Position numbers and translations under genes: made by a program. A DNA stretch of 64,000 bases, taken from NCBI GenBank assembly GCA_023391415.1, contig JAEWAY010000013.1, forward strand, positions 62,001-126,000, written 5' to 3'. The DNA is from Bacteroidota bacterium. GTDB lineage: Bacteria; Bacteroidota; Bacteroidia; Cytophagales; Cytophagaceae. Below the pieces are notes generated by a model. That model was not told where the DNA came from and searched no databases. It was given only the letters and a program-made list of their open reading frames with translations. This document shows positions 1 to 9,025 of this stretch, in pieces (positions within the stretch are counted from its first letter, which is position 1; each line of letters begins with the position of its first letter).

Positions 1-2055
1 GTAAAAGAGGCGGAATCGCTTGGGCTCGATACCCTGTCCGCGTTCAAACAGGAACTGGCTGGTTACAAGAAACAGTTGGCCCAGCCTTATTTTAATGAGA
101 AGGAACTTATTGATCAGTATACAAAACAGGCGTATGAACGTCTGAAAGAGGAAGTAAACGCGTCGCATATTTTAGTGGGTGTAAAACCGGACGCTTCTCC
201 GGAAGATACCTTGGCCGCTTGGAAAAAAATCACTGAAATTCGTTCAAGAGTGTTGAAAGGCGAGGATTTCGAGCAGTTGGCCAGAGATTTGTCCGAAGAT
301 CCGTCCGCGGCCAAGAATGCTGGAAACCTTGGTTACTTTACCGCGCTGCAAATGGTCTATCCATTTGAGGACGCCGCTTATTCTACTCCAAAAGGCAGTG
401 TTTCCGAGCCGGTGCGTACCCGGTTTGGATATCATATACTTCAGGTCCATGATCGCAGACCTTCTCAGGGACAGGTCAGAACGGCGCATCTGATGATCAG
501 GGCGACTGAAGGCATGTCGGAAAGCGATTTGACGGCCGCTAAGGAAAAAGTTACAGAACTATATAAGAAAATCGAATCCGGAGAAGATTGGGATTCGTTG
601 GTCAAACAGTTTTCCGACGATGTCAATACACGCGACAAAGGTGGAGAACTGCAATGGTTTGGTACCGGCAGAATGATCCCAAGCTTTGAGGAAGCGGCGT
701 TCTCGCTGAGTGAGCCTGGAGCTTATACGGAGCCGGTTCAGACACCTTATGGCTGGCATATCATCAAGCTTCTGGAGCGCAAAGGTCTGGAAGACTTCGC
801 CACGCTTGAGGCGGGAATTCGTTCAAAAGTCAGTCGGGACCGTTCTGAAATCAATAAGAAGACGCTTGTAACTCGTCTTATGGTCGAGAATAAGTTTAAA
901 GAAAATACAAGTTCTGTTGAAAAAATGCTGGCCCTCGCGGATTCATCTTTCGTGAGTGGCGGTTGGGTTGGCGACGCGGCCTTGGCCGATCAGAAAAATG
1001 TTTTGTTTAGCCTCGGCGATCGGAAATATACTCAGGCTGATTTTGTAAACTACGCGGCCGGCTCGGCTCAGAAAGCGCAGCCTGGCGTGGCGCCCAAGAC
1101 CTATATGCGGAACTTGTACAACGTGTACAAGAACGAAATGGTAATCGCGTATGAGGAAGAGCATCTGGCTGATAAGCACGAAGATTATAAAATGCTTGTC
1201 AGAGAGTACAGAGACGGTATTTTATTGTTTCAGTTGATGGACGAGAAAGTCTGGTCCAAAGCGATTAAGGATACCGCCGGACTCAGAAGTTTCTTTGAGC
1301 GCAACAGAGAGAAGTATCAATGGAAGGAACGCGCTCAGGCTGTCGTATTCAACGTGGCGGATAGCGTTTCGTTTGCCCGAATTCAGGAATTGGTAAAAAA
1401 CGACCTGTATCCTGCATATGAACCAGAGCCGGAAGCGCTTCAGTTCGATGAAAACTCGGATAGTCTTTCCGGTGAAAATCTTATGAGATTGGCGAAGCTG
1501 GTACCTTATCTGAAGTCGCAAAAGAATCTTGTTGTTAAACTATCAGGTCACGCTTCTCAGAAGGAAAGTCTTGATCTGGCAAGCAAGCGAATCGCTAAGG
1601 TGAGGGAATATCTGAAAGATAAAGATATCGATTCCGTCAAAATCGTTCTGGGCAATGTGACCAAGCCGGTAGCGAAAGCGAAGGAAAACAACACGGATAG
1701 GAAAGTTTCCTTTGAATTGATGTCTCTGTCCGCCAAAGCGTTGGAAAAATCCTTTAATAAGAACGCTCCTCTAACATTACAGGTATCCGAAGGATATTTT
1801 CAGAAAGGTGAAAATGAGGCGCTGGATATGGTGAAATGGGAAAAAGGTTCCTATTCGCTGAAAAAAGATGGTCGCTACTACCTTGTTCTTATCAAGGACA
1901 TAGAAGCTCCAAGGGCGAAGCTCCTCGATGAAACCAGAGGTATTGTAATCTCCGACTATCAGGAGTATCTGGAAAAAGAATGGATTAAAGAGTTAAAAGC
2001 TAAATACGCCGTAGAAATAGATCCAAAGTTGATTGATAAGTTTGTTAAGAAGTAA
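1..2055 (+). CDS. Tandem parvulin-type peptidylprolyl isomerase with OmpA-like insert, 5'-truncated
   Basis: The reading frame is open from base 1, so the gene begins outside the window; the TTG at 76 is an internal Leu codon. It reads as a periplasmic foldase of the PpiC/SurA family, which catalyses prolyl cis-trans isomerisation on exported proteins. Two rotamase domains lie in tandem, about 148-460 (motif ASHILV, then FGYHILQV) and 475-790 (RTAHLMI, then YGWHIIKL). About 1435-1725 resembles an OmpA/MotB peptidoglycan-binding domain: LQFDENS, VKLSGHAS, RIAKVREYL, DRKVSFEL. The next gene starts inside this gene's 3' end. The isomerase call is firm; the OmpA-like call is by eye. Confidence 0.85.
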   Translation, partial: VKEAESLGLDTLSAFKQELAGYKKQLAQPYFNEKELIDQYTKQAYERLKEEVNASHILVGVKPDASPEDTLAAWKKITEIRSRVLKGEDFEQLARDLSEDPSAAKNAGNLGYFTALQMVYPFEDAAYSTPKGSVSEPVRTRFGYHILQVHDRRPSQGQVRTAHLMIRATEGMSESDLTAAKEKVTELYKKIESGEDWDSLVKQFSDDVNTRDKGGELQWFGTGRMIPSFEEAAFSLSEPGAYTEPVQTPYGWHIIKLLERKGLEDFATLEAGIRSKVSRDRSEINKKTLVTRLMVENKFKENTSSVEKMLALADSSFVSGGWVGDAALADQKNVLFSLGDRKYTQADFVNYAAGSAQKAQPGVAPKTYMRNLYNVYKNEMVIAYEEEHLADKHEDYKMLVREYRDGILLFQLMDEKVWSKAIKDTAGLRSFFERNREKYQWKERAQAVVFNVADSVSFARIQELVKNDLYPAYEPEPEALQFDENSDSLSGENLMRLAKLVPYLKSQKNLVVKLSGHASQKESLDLASKRIAKVREYLKDKDIDSVKIVLGNVTKPVAKAKENNTDRKVSFELMSLSAKALEKSFNKNAPLTLQVSEGYFQKGENEALDMVKWEKGSYSLKKDGRYYLVLIKDIEAPRAKLLDETRGIVISDYQEYLEKEWIKELKAKYAVEIDPKLIDKFVKK

Positions 2056-2902
2056 TAGTCTCGGATGGAGTAACTGGTTTTTCCTGTTGTCGCTGACGTT
2101 GGTAATCTCCTGTAATTTCTTAAAAAGAGAGAATGACCAAGTATTGGAGAGCGACAGGCCCTTAGCCAGAGTGGGTAAGACCATGTTGTATTACAGTGAT
2201 CTGCCAGTATATTGCCAGTCAGTAACCGGGGGCGATAGCTCCCGGCTTGTCACTTCTTATGTAGAATCCTGGATAAGAAAACAGTTGCTTTTGCGGGAAG
2301 CGCGGGCGGAGATAAAACCAGATGATCCGGAAATAAGCGAGAAAATTGAAGAATATGCCAATTTCCTTATTCTTCAAAAATTTCAGGAACGGTATATCAG
2401 CCAATTTTCTGAACAGTCGTTGTCGGACGAGGAGCTCAGAACGTTTTACGCTTCCGAAACCGGTAATTATCAAAGCGAGGAGGTTCTTTATAAAGGTGTT
2501 TTTATAAAAGTTCCGGTGAATACGCCTGGCATTAAAAGTGTCAGGGAAAATATAGCCGCTTCCGCGGCGGAGCAGGAGATAAAGTCGTTTTGTGTCCGCT
2601 ACGCTAAAAAATATTTGCTGAATACCTGGTTTTCCGAGCAGGTTCTTTATGAGGAAAGTGTATTCAGAGGTCTGGAAAAAAAAATGAAGAAGAATGTGTT
2701 GTTTGAGCAATCGGATAGTGAATACCTGTATCTTGTCCATGTCGTCGATAAGGTAGAAAAAGGTGGAACAATTCCGCTGGATTATATAAAGTCCGATATC
2801 AGCAACGTCATAATTCGTCAAAAAAAGCTTAAAGCAATTAAAGAACTTGAAAATAAAATGTACGATGAGGCCAAAGAATCGGGGGACGTCGAAATTTTTT
2901 AA
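2033..2902 (+). CDS. Parvulin/SurA-like lipoprotein without an evident isomerase domain
   Basis: The product is about 289 aa and starts with a lipoprotein signal: a hydrophobic run ending LVIS followed by Cys (lipobox). No ATG precedes the lipobox, so translation probably starts at TTG 2033 or TTG 2042, inside the 3' end of the upstream isomerase gene. The N-terminal half (VGKTMLYYSDL, then helices with SYVESWIRKQLLL) resembles the chaperone part of SurA-type proteins. I see no parvulin signature such as ASHIL or FGYH. Its place between two isomerase genes suggests a lipid-anchored partner in outer-membrane protein folding; that role is inferred from context. The exact start is uncertain. Confidence 0.75.
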   Translation: MISLLRSNSLGWSNWFFLLSLTLVISCNFLKRENDQVLESDRPLARVGKTMLYYSDLPVYCQSVTGGDSSRLVTSYVESWIRKQLLLREARAEIKPDDPEISEKIEEYANFLILQKFQERYISQFSEQSLSDEELRTFYASETGNYQSEEVLYKGVFIKVPVNTPGIKSVRENIAASAAEQEIKSFCVRYAKKYLLNTWFSEQVLYEESVFRGLEKKMKKNVLFEQSDSEYLYLVHVVDKVEKGGTIPLDYIKSDISNVIIRQKKLKAIKELENKMYDEAKESGDVEIF

Positions 2903-4220
2903 AATACTGTTTTTAGTCCTTTTCTCTACAAAATTTCTTCACGCTCAGTTGGTAGACAAGATTGTAGCAAAAGTAGATAACCAGATATTGCTTAAGTCTG
3001 AGATCGATATGGCTTATATTCAGTATATGTCTCAGTTGCCCGCCAACCAGCGAGTCGATGATCGTCAGCTTAAATGTCAGATTGTCGAATCCTTGTTGAT
3101 TAATAAGTTTATGCTGGCCAAGGCGGAGATAGACTCGGTCACGGTAGAATATGAGGTTTTACAGGCTCAATTGGAGCAGCGAATGGATTATTTTATTCGT
3201 ATGGCCGGAGGGGCCGATAAGCTGCAGGCGATTTATAAAAAAACGATTGACGAGTTGAAAGATGATTTGAGGTCTTCTCTGGAAGAGCAGCTTATTACCC
3301 AGAAAATGCAGGAAAAGATCGTATCGGGAATCAAGGTTACTCCGGGAGAGGTTAAAAAATTCTTTAACGCGATACCGGAAGATAGTCTGCCTTATTTTTC
3401 GACATCGGTAGAAATCGGACAAATTGTAAAGGATCCCGAGATAGGGAAACAGGAAAAGCGCGAAGCGGCGGAGCTGCTCAGATCTATAAAGAACAGAATT
3501 AAGGATAGCGCGGATTTTTGCCGGTACGCGGCGGAGTATTCCGAGGATCCGGGCTCCCGAAAGAGCTGTGGTGAGCTTGGATATTTTAAAAGGGGAGAAT
3601 TGGTTCCTCCATACGAGGCCGCCGCGTTGAAGCTAAAACCAGGTGAAATTTCCGAAATAGTCGAATCTGAATATGGCTACCATCTTATACAATTGATAGA
3701 CAGAAGATCCAATGAATATAGTTCCAGACATATTCTGATAAAACCCAAATCGTCGAAAAAAGACTTTGGTTATACAACTCAACTGTTGGATAGTATACGA
3801 ACGTTGATTCTTAACGACAGTATGACCTTTTCCAACGCGGCCAACAAGTTTTCGGACGATAAGACGACCAAAAACAACGGTGGCTTTTTTACTTCGGAAG
3901 GAGGCGGTTACAGAATCCCTGTGGACGAGCTTGATCCGGGATTATTTTTCTCGATGGATACGATGAAGGTAGGACAGATTTCAAATCCCATGATCTTCAA
4001 AAAGGAAGATGGCGCCGAGTCCACGCGTATCCTGTTTCTTAAGTCGAAGACGCCTCCCCATGTAGCGAATCTCAAGGACGACTATCAGGAAATATATAGC
4101 GCCGCGCTTGATCATAAAAAGAACAAAGCCCTGAACGAGTGGTTTGATAAAACGAAAGATGAAGTTTATATTCATATTGACGATGAGTATAGTGAATGTA
4201 ATATTTTAATGACACCTTAA
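2865..4220 (+). CDS. SurA-like periplasmic peptidylprolyl isomerase
   Basis: About 451 aa from ATG 2865; a TTG at 2847 in the same frame would add six residues but is less likely because the ATG product starts directly with a typical signal peptide (KFFKILFLVLFSTKFLHAQ). After cleavage comes the SurA N-domain pattern (VDKIVAKVDNQILLKSEID), a helical chaperone segment, then one clear rotamase domain (about 3410-3700: VEIGQIVKD through YGYHLIQLID) and a second one (about 3715-4050: SRHILIKP). This is the SurA architecture: outer-membrane protein chaperone plus isomerase. It overlaps the preceding lipoprotein gene by 38 bases and abuts the MoxR gene, so the four genes are probably one transcript. 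Confidence 0.85.
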   Translation: MRPKNRGTSKFFKILFLVLFSTKFLHAQLVDKIVAKVDNQILLKSEIDMAYIQYMSQLPANQRVDDRQLKCQIVESLLINKFMLAKAEIDSVTVEYEVLQAQLEQRMDYFIRMAGGADKLQAIYKKTIDELKDDLRSSLEEQLITQKMQEKIVSGIKVTPGEVKKFFNAIPEDSLPYFSTSVEIGQIVKDPEIGKQEKREAAELLRSIKNRIKDSADFCRYAAEYSEDPGSRKSCGELGYFKRGELVPPYEAAALKLKPGEISEIVESEYGYHLIQLIDRRSNEYSSRHILIKPKSSKKDFGYTTQLLDSIRTLILNDSMTFSNAANKFSDDKTTKNNGGFFTSEGGGYRIPVDELDPGLFFSMDTMKVGQISNPMIFKKEDGAESTRILFLKSKTPPHVANLKDDYQEIYSAALDHKKNKALNEWFDKTKDEVYIHIDDEYSECNILMTP

Positions 4221-5186
4221 ATGGAAAGATTTCAGAATGAAGTGGAAGCCGCGGACGCGTTGAAAGAGGCCTACGCCAGGGTTACTAAAGAAATATCGAA
4301 AGTGATCATTGGGCAGGAGGAAGCTGTCAGGCTCGTACTGACCGCGATTTTTTGCCAAGGGCATTGTCTGCTTGTCGGAGTTCCGGGACTTGCTAAAACA
4401 TTGCTGATTAACACGATATCCAAAGTGCTTGATCTTGATTATAAACGTATCCAGTTTACACCCGACTTGATGCCCTCGGATATTTTGGGATCGGAAACTC
4501 TGGACGCGAACAGAAACTTTAAATTTGTCAAAGGTCCTATATTCGCCAATATCATTCTCGCGGATGAGATCAACAGGACTCCGCCCAAGACGCAGGCCGC
4601 CCTGCTGGAGAGTATGCAGGAGTATTCGGTCACTATCGCGGGACAGATTTATCAGCTCGACAGACCCTTTTTTGTGCTGGCTACTCAGAACCCCATTGAA
4701 CAGGAAGGAACCTATCCCCTTCCGGAGGCGCAGTTGGACCGTTTTATGTTTAACCTCCAGTTAAACTATCCTTCTTTTCAGGCCGAGGTGGAAGTGGTAA
4801 GAAATACAACCTCCGGGATGAAGCAGGATATTAAACCGGTTTTGAACGCGGCTGAAATTATATATTTTCAGGATCTCGTACGAAAAGTACCTGTGGCCGA
4901 CAATGTGCTCGAGTACGCGGTGGAGCTGGCGTGCAAAACCCGGCCGGGGATGGAGAAAGCCTCGGAGATGGCCACCCAGTACCTTGAATGGGGAGCGGGG
5001 CCGAGAGCTTCGCAATATTTAGTGCTCGGCGCTAAATGCAATGCTCTGCTTAATGGAAAATATTCGCCGGACAAGGAAGATGTCAAGGCGGTAGCGTTGG
5101 CAATCTTGCGTCACCGGATTGTACGAAACTTTAGGGCGGAAGCGGAAGGGATCACGGTGGAGCAGATTATTAATAATCTGCTATAA
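4221..5186 (+). CDS. MoxR-family AAA+ ATPase
   Basis: 321 aa. Walker A GVPGLAKT at residues 53-60, Walker B with the MoxR-type LADEINR at 113-119, sensor region FVLATQNPIEQEGTYPLPEAQ, then the C-terminal AAA lid. MoxR ATPases act as chaperones that help assemble or activate protein complexes, often together with von Willebrand A-domain proteins. No such partner follows here; the gene is the last of the folding operon, its ATG directly following the TAA of the SurA-like gene. A role in maturing envelope proteins fits the context but is inference. Confidence 0.92.
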   Translation: MERFQNEVEAADALKEAYARVTKEISKVIIGQEEAVRLVLTAIFCQGHCLLVGVPGLAKTLLINTISKVLDLDYKRIQFTPDLMPSDILGSETLDANRNFKFVKGPIFANIILADEINRTPPKTQAALLESMQEYSVTIAGQIYQLDRPFFVLATQNPIEQEGTYPLPEAQLDRFMFNLQLNYPSFQAEVEVVRNTTSGMKQDIKPVLNAAEIIYFQDLVRKVPVADNVLEYAVELACKTRPGMEKASEMATQYLEWGAGPRASQYLVLGAKCNALLNGKYSPDKEDVKAVALAILRHRIVRNFRAEAEGITVEQIINNLL

Positions 5187-5461
5187 GGGTTTTTGATGAG
5201 CTTTGTTAATCCGATATATATGTTCCGGGGGTAATGGTATAACGCGTGCCAATGATTGTCCCGTCGCTGAATATAGAGAATACTTAAAACGGACAACCTT
5301 TACGTTTGCCGGAGGTGGTATCGGCATACCGGGATAAAATAGCGGAGAATTGAAATTTCAATAGCAGGATCTCCTGGATACCGATATAGGACAAAACCCG
5401 TGATAATACAATGTCTGGTTATTAACCTAAGGGTTATCGCGCGAACAGGTTAGCTTGTCAG
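5187..5461. other. Non-coding convergent intergenic region with palindromes
   Basis: No convincing reading frame is present. A perfect 14-base palindrome (ATTGAAATTTCAAT) lies at 5349-5362 and is flanked by GGAG and CTCC; further out, TATCGG and CCGATA can also pair. The region could form a nested RNA structure, but nothing identifies it as a known RNA. Confidence 0.35.
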
Positions 5462-5497
5462 CTATAAAACCAAGCTTTTAGAGCGTTGGTTTTATAG
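5462..5497. terminator. Strong inverted repeat between moxR and pheS
   Basis: A perfect 12-bp stem, CTATAAAACCAA at 5462-5473 and TTGGTTTTATAG at 5486-5497, encloses a 12-base loop that can itself pair (GCT/AGC). It sits 11 bases past the pheS stop on the minus strand, between convergent genes. On the plus strand a T-rich stretch follows about ten bases later. A bidirectional terminator is the simplest reading, although neither strand has an immediate long T tract. Confidence 0.55.
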
Positions 5498-5508
5498 GTT
5501 TACACTTT

Positions 5509-6534
5509 TTAATGCACATGCCCGAATTGTTTAAGGAAACGTACGTCGTTTTCCGTAAATAGCCGTAGATCCTTGATCTGGTATTTGAGCATGGTAATTC
5601 GCTCGATACCCATACCAAACGCGAATCCGGAGTACTTTTTAGGATCGATTCCGCAGTTTTCCATTACATTCGGATCGATCATACCCGAACCGCCAATTTC
5701 GACCCATCCACTGTGTTTGCAAACTGTACATCCTTTGCCTTTGCAAAGCAGACAGCTTATGTCAATTTCCGCGCTGGGTTCTGTAAAGGGAAAGAAGGAA
5801 GGCCGGAACCGGATTTTAGTATCTTTCCCAAACATTTCTTTGGCGAAGTGATACAATGTTTGTTTAAGGTCGGCGAAGCTCACTTTTTCATCAATATAAA
5901 AACCTTCGATCTGATGAAATACGCAATGCGCTCTGGCGGAGATCGCCTCGTTTCGGAAAACCCGTCCCGGAGCCAGCGTACGGATAGGAGGCTGTCGCTT
6001 TTCCATCACCCGTATCTGTATGGATGAGGTATGCGTCCTCAGAGCTATATCCGGATTTTTTTCCAGAAAAAAGGTATCCTGCATTTCCCTTGCCGGGTGA
6101 TTTTCCGGAAAGTTTAAAGCGGTAAAATTGTGCCAGTCATCCTCTATTTCAGGCCCATCCGACAAGTTGAAGCCCATGCGGGAAAAGATTTCAATGATTC
6201 GCTCCCTTACCAGCGTAAGAGGATGTCTGGTCCCGAGCGTGTTGGGGATGACAGGCAATGTAAGGTCGGGGATATCCGATGAGACGCACTCGTTGGCGTT
6301 TTCCAGCGCTTCGGAGGCTTCGCTGAACTTCTCTTGCGCCGCGTTTTTTAGCTGATTTAGTTCGGCGCCTACCATTCGCTTGTCTTCCGCGGGAACATCG
6401 CGAAGCATTGTAAAGAGTTCGTTGAGCTCGCTTTTCTTAATCAGAAACTTCAAACGAAATTGTTCAAGCTGCTCTTTATTTCCTATGCTAAACTCATTGA
6501 CTTCCGTCAGCACTTTTTCTATTTTTTCTTTCAT
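5509..6534 (-). CDS. pheS: Phenylalanine--tRNA ligase alpha subunit
   Basis: 341 aa, the usual length for bacterial PheS. It charges tRNA-Phe in the cytoplasm as an alpha2-beta2 complex with PheT, which is not in this window. The N-terminal coiled-coil region (to about residue 85) is followed by the class II catalytic core: TRHPLTLV near 102-109, RTHTSSIQIR at 166-175, FRPSFFPFTEPS at 243-254 and motif 3 GMGIER at 307-312. A cysteine cluster at 261, 264, 269 and 272 forms a zinc-knuckle-like loop, as in many bacterial PheS proteins. The upstream barrel gene lies 38 bases away on the same strand. Confidence 0.97.
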   Translation of the reverse strand: MKEKIEKVLTEVNEFSIGNKEQLEQFRLKFLIKKSELNELFTMLRDVPAEDKRMVGAELNQLKNAAQEKFSEASEALENANECVSSDIPDLTLPVIPNTLGTRHPLTLVRERIIEIFSRMGFNLSDGPEIEDDWHNFTALNFPENHPAREMQDTFFLEKNPDIALRTHTSSIQIRVMEKRQPPIRTLAPGRVFRNEAISARAHCVFHQIEGFYIDEKVSFADLKQTLYHFAKEMFGKDTKIRFRPSFFPFTEPSAEIDISCLLCKGKGCTVCKHSGWVEIGGSGMIDPNVMENCGIDPKKYSGFAFGMGIERITMLKYQIKDLRLFTENDVRFLKQFGHVH

Positions 6535-6572
6535 CGTTCGATATGAATAAAACGTATCAGCCTCTTTAGATT

Positions 6573-7313
6573 TTAAAACGCGAATCCTACCGTTAAGCCG
6601 GCTCGTGGCTCAAACGAGAACATGGATTCTTGTATGATCACGACGCCATCGTCGGCGGAGGATGGATGTCTCCAGCGTACATTCGTCATCTTTTTATGCT
6701 TTATTTGAGGTCCTAGAAACGCGTCTATGGCGAAATGCTTTCCGGCGATTAGCTGAAAGCCGAGTACAAATCCTCCGCCCATAGCTGTTAGCTCATACTT
6801 CAGGTCGTACGTACCCCCGAGCAGATTGTCGTCCAGTTCAAACTGGTATTGGCCTATTCTCAAAAATGGGGCGATATAGCCTCCCATTGGATTGTGCATT
6901 TTCTTAGAGAAATTCGTCCAGTAATATTTTACCTGCGGAACGATGGTAAAGCCTTTCTGGTAGAAAAAAACATGGTTGGCGATCAGTGTATCTACGGATA
7001 TGGGGGTGAGATCCAGGTCGCGGTATCCAATGGCGACTTGTACTGAAAATCTTTTGTTGATCACCCGTTCCACTTCCGCGGTAAAACTGCTGCGTCCCGC
7101 CTTGCTCAGATTGGGGAGTCCCTCGCTGTTCGAATTACTCATGGCGTCTAAAGCCAGACCAGCCATCGCCCCGAATAGGTTGACGCGGACCACGGTTTTG
7201 GTCGTTTCACCTCTTTTGGGAGCGGGCGCGGAAGCGACTTCATACTCTTTATACTGGCATATGCCGGTTATTCCGGGTAGAGTAAGCAGGGCCAAAAAAA
7301 ATATTCTTTTCAT
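6573..7313 (-). CDS. Outer-membrane beta-barrel protein, function unknown
   Basis: About 246 aa from ATG 7313 (a TTG at 7328 is possible but leaves the signal peptide further inside). A signal peptide (FFLALLTLPGITGICQ) is followed by alternating hydrophobic strands, including FSVQVAIGYRDLDLTP, FTIVPQVKYYWTN and AIDAFLGPQIKH, and ends in Phe, as expected for a small outer-membrane barrel. I cannot assign a substrate or partner. It is divergent from ccmB and may be co-transcribed with pheS, although a functional link is unlikely. Confidence 0.7.
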   Translation of the reverse strand: MKRIFFLALLTLPGITGICQYKEYEVASAPAPKRGETTKTVVRVNLFGAMAGLALDAMSNSNSEGLPNLSKAGRSSFTAEVERVINKRFSVQVAIGYRDLDLTPISVDTLIANHVFFYQKGFTIVPQVKYYWTNFSKKMHNPMGGYIAPFLRIGQYQFELDDNLLGGTYDLKYELTAMGGGFVLGFQLIAGKHFAIDAFLGPQIKHKKMTNVRWRHPSSADDGVVIIQESMFSFEPRAGLTVGFAF

Positions 7314-7401
7314 TTGAATCCGGGTCAAAGGTCGCTAAAATTAAGGGATTTTTTAGAAATAAATGATGGATCGTCACGATTTTCACCATAACTTTATATT
7401 C

Positions 7402-8064
7402 ATGAAAAACTTCTGGAATCTTTTGTTGAAGGAAGCGATGCTGGAATGGCGACGGCGTCTGGCGTTTAATAGCATTCTTTTGTACATAGGATCTACCGTC
7501 TTCGTGTGTTACCTCAGTTTTGGCGTCCGGTCCGACGAATTGTCTCCAATTACCTGGAACGCCGTATTTTGGATTATTATGCTCTTTGTTTCTATTAACG
7601 CCATGGCGAAAAGCTTCGCGGATGAACAACGCGGTCGTCATTATTACTATTATTCGCTCGCTTCTCCTCAAGCGATTATGCTTTCCAAGATGTTATACAA
7701 CTCTTTGCTAATGATCGTGTTTTCGGTGACCGCGTTGTTGTTTTACAGCATGGTGCTGGGAAATCCCGTAGAGGATATGGCGTTCTTTTTTCTAGCGATA
7801 TTTCTGGGAGCGGTCGGATTTTCCTCCGCGCTCACCCTGATTTCCGGGATCGCGTACAAAGCCGCCGCCGGAGCGTCGCTGATGGCTATTCTCAGTTTTC
7901 CCGTTATATTGCCTATGTTGCTTATGATTATAAAGTTATCTAGGAACGCCATCGATGGATTGGCCCGCTCCGCGAGCTATGACGAGATTGTAACATTGAT
8001 GTCAGTAAATGTTATGCTCGCGGCCATTTCTTATGTTTTATTTCCTTACCTTTGGAGAAGCTAA
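7402..8064 (+). CDS. ccmB: Cytochrome c maturation / heme export membrane protein CcmB
   Basis: 220 aa from ATG 7402; the open frame extends to 7363 but those residues (MMDRHDFHHNFIF) are not typical of the family. Six hydrophobic segments and the CcmB signatures FADEQRGRHYYYY and LSFPVILPMLL are visible. CcmB is the membrane subunit of the CcmAB transporter, which with CcmC, D and E loads heme for cytochrome c assembly. It heads the run ccmB-ccmC-ccmD-ccmE-ccmF, but no ccmA ATPase gene is in the window. Confidence 0.9.
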   Translation: MKNFWNLLLKEAMLEWRRRLAFNSILLYIGSTVFVCYLSFGVRSDELSPITWNAVFWIIMLFVSINAMAKSFADEQRGRHYYYYSLASPQAIMLSKMLYNSLLMIVFSVTALLFYSMVLGNPVEDMAFFFLAIFLGAVGFSSALTLISGIAYKAAAGASLMAILSFPVILPMLLMIIKLSRNAIDGLARSASYDEIVTLMSVNVMLAAISYVLFPYLWRS

Positions 8065-8113
8065 AAGTTCGAGTTTTGTTGAATTTTCCAACCCTCAAAC
8101 GAATTAAATCACT

Positions 8114-8779
8114 ATGAAACTTTCCTGGTGGAAATTACTCTCCATTCTGATTCTGTCATACGTCATCCTTGGCGGTTTTTTGTTCGACGTTCCCAAGCTC
8201 CATATTCTTAATGAAAGTATTCGAAACCTGTACTTTCACGTGCCCATGTGGTTTGGCATGATCATATGCCTGCTGATCTCGGCGGTCTTTTCCATCATCT
8301 ATCTGGCGAAAGGAAATGTAAAAACGGATATTCAGGCGGCGGAATTCGCGAATACCGGCATAGTTTTTGGCGTGTTGGGGCTGCTGACCGGAATGGTATG
8401 GGCGCAGTATACCTGGGGCTCGTACTGGAGTGGTGATCCCAAGCAGAACGCTTCCGCGATCGCGTTGCTGATATATCTGGCCTACTTCGTGCTTAGAGGG
8501 TCGTTTACAGACGACCAGCAGCGCGCCAGGATAAGCGCCATATACAATATTTTCAGTTTTCCCGCGCTGATCGCCTTGTTGTTTATACTGCCGAGACTTA
8601 CCGATTCGTTACATCCTGGCAATGGTGGCAATCCTGGCTTCAACGCCTATGACCTTGATTCCAGAATGCGTCTGTTGTTTTATCCCTCTATTCTGGGATT
8701 TATATTGCTGGGAGTGTGGATTAGTTCGCTCAGAGTAAGGATCAGGCTGGTCAGAAACAGGATGTATGGCATAGAATAA
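8114..8779 (+). CDS. ccmC: Cytochrome c maturation heme-handling protein CcmC
   Basis: 221 aa integral membrane protein of the heme-handling protein family. The tryptophan-rich WWD-type motif is at about residues 97-110 (WGSYWSGDPK) and a conserved His lies in YFHVPMW near residue 42. CcmC places heme on CcmE at the outer face of the cytoplasmic membrane. It sits 49 bases after ccmB and 10 before the ccmD-like gene. Confidence 0.93.
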   Translation: MKLSWWKLLSILILSYVILGGFLFDVPKLHILNESIRNLYFHVPMWFGMIICLLISAVFSIIYLAKGNVKTDIQAAEFANTGIVFGVLGLLTGMVWAQYTWGSYWSGDPKQNASAIALLIYLAYFVLRGSFTDDQQRARISAIYNIFSFPALIALLFILPRLTDSLHPGNGGNPGFNAYDLDSRMRLLFYPSILGFILLGVWISSLRVRIRLVRNRMYGIE

Positions 8780-8789
8780 AAAAACATAA

Positions 8790-9017
8790 ATGAAAAGAGT
8801 AATACTGTTCGTTTTATTTACGGTTATTTCGACGATAAGCTCCATAGCCCAGATTGTAGATCATTCCGATGTGGAGATGGCCGATCAAATGCGGGCCGAA
8901 GGCAAGATATACGTGGTCGTAGCCGTAGTACTGATTATTTTTACCGGGCTGATCTTATACCTTATAAGCCTGGATCGGAAAATATCCATGATTGAAAAAG
9001 AAAAAGGAAACCAGTAA
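8790..9017 (+). CDS. ccmD: CcmD-like small membrane protein
   Basis: 75 aa. An N-terminal signal-like segment is followed by one transmembrane helix (IYVVVAVVLIIFTGLILYLI) and a short charged tail (DRKISMIEKEK), the topology of the CcmD family. CcmD helps release holo-CcmE from the CcmC complex. Sequence similarity to E. coli CcmD is too weak to judge by eye; position between ccmC and ccmE is the main support. The N-terminal hydrophobic stretch is longer than in proteobacterial CcmD. Confidence 0.75.
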   Translation: MKRVILFVLFTVISTISSIAQIVDHSDVEMADQMRAEGKIYVVVAVVLIIFTGLILYLISLDRKISMIEKEKGNQ

Positions 9018-9025
9018 CCTATACC

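Noticed and set aside
2219..2821. 200-residue antisense open frame
   Set aside because: Covered by the lipoprotein gene on the plus strand; composition is that of a shadow frame.
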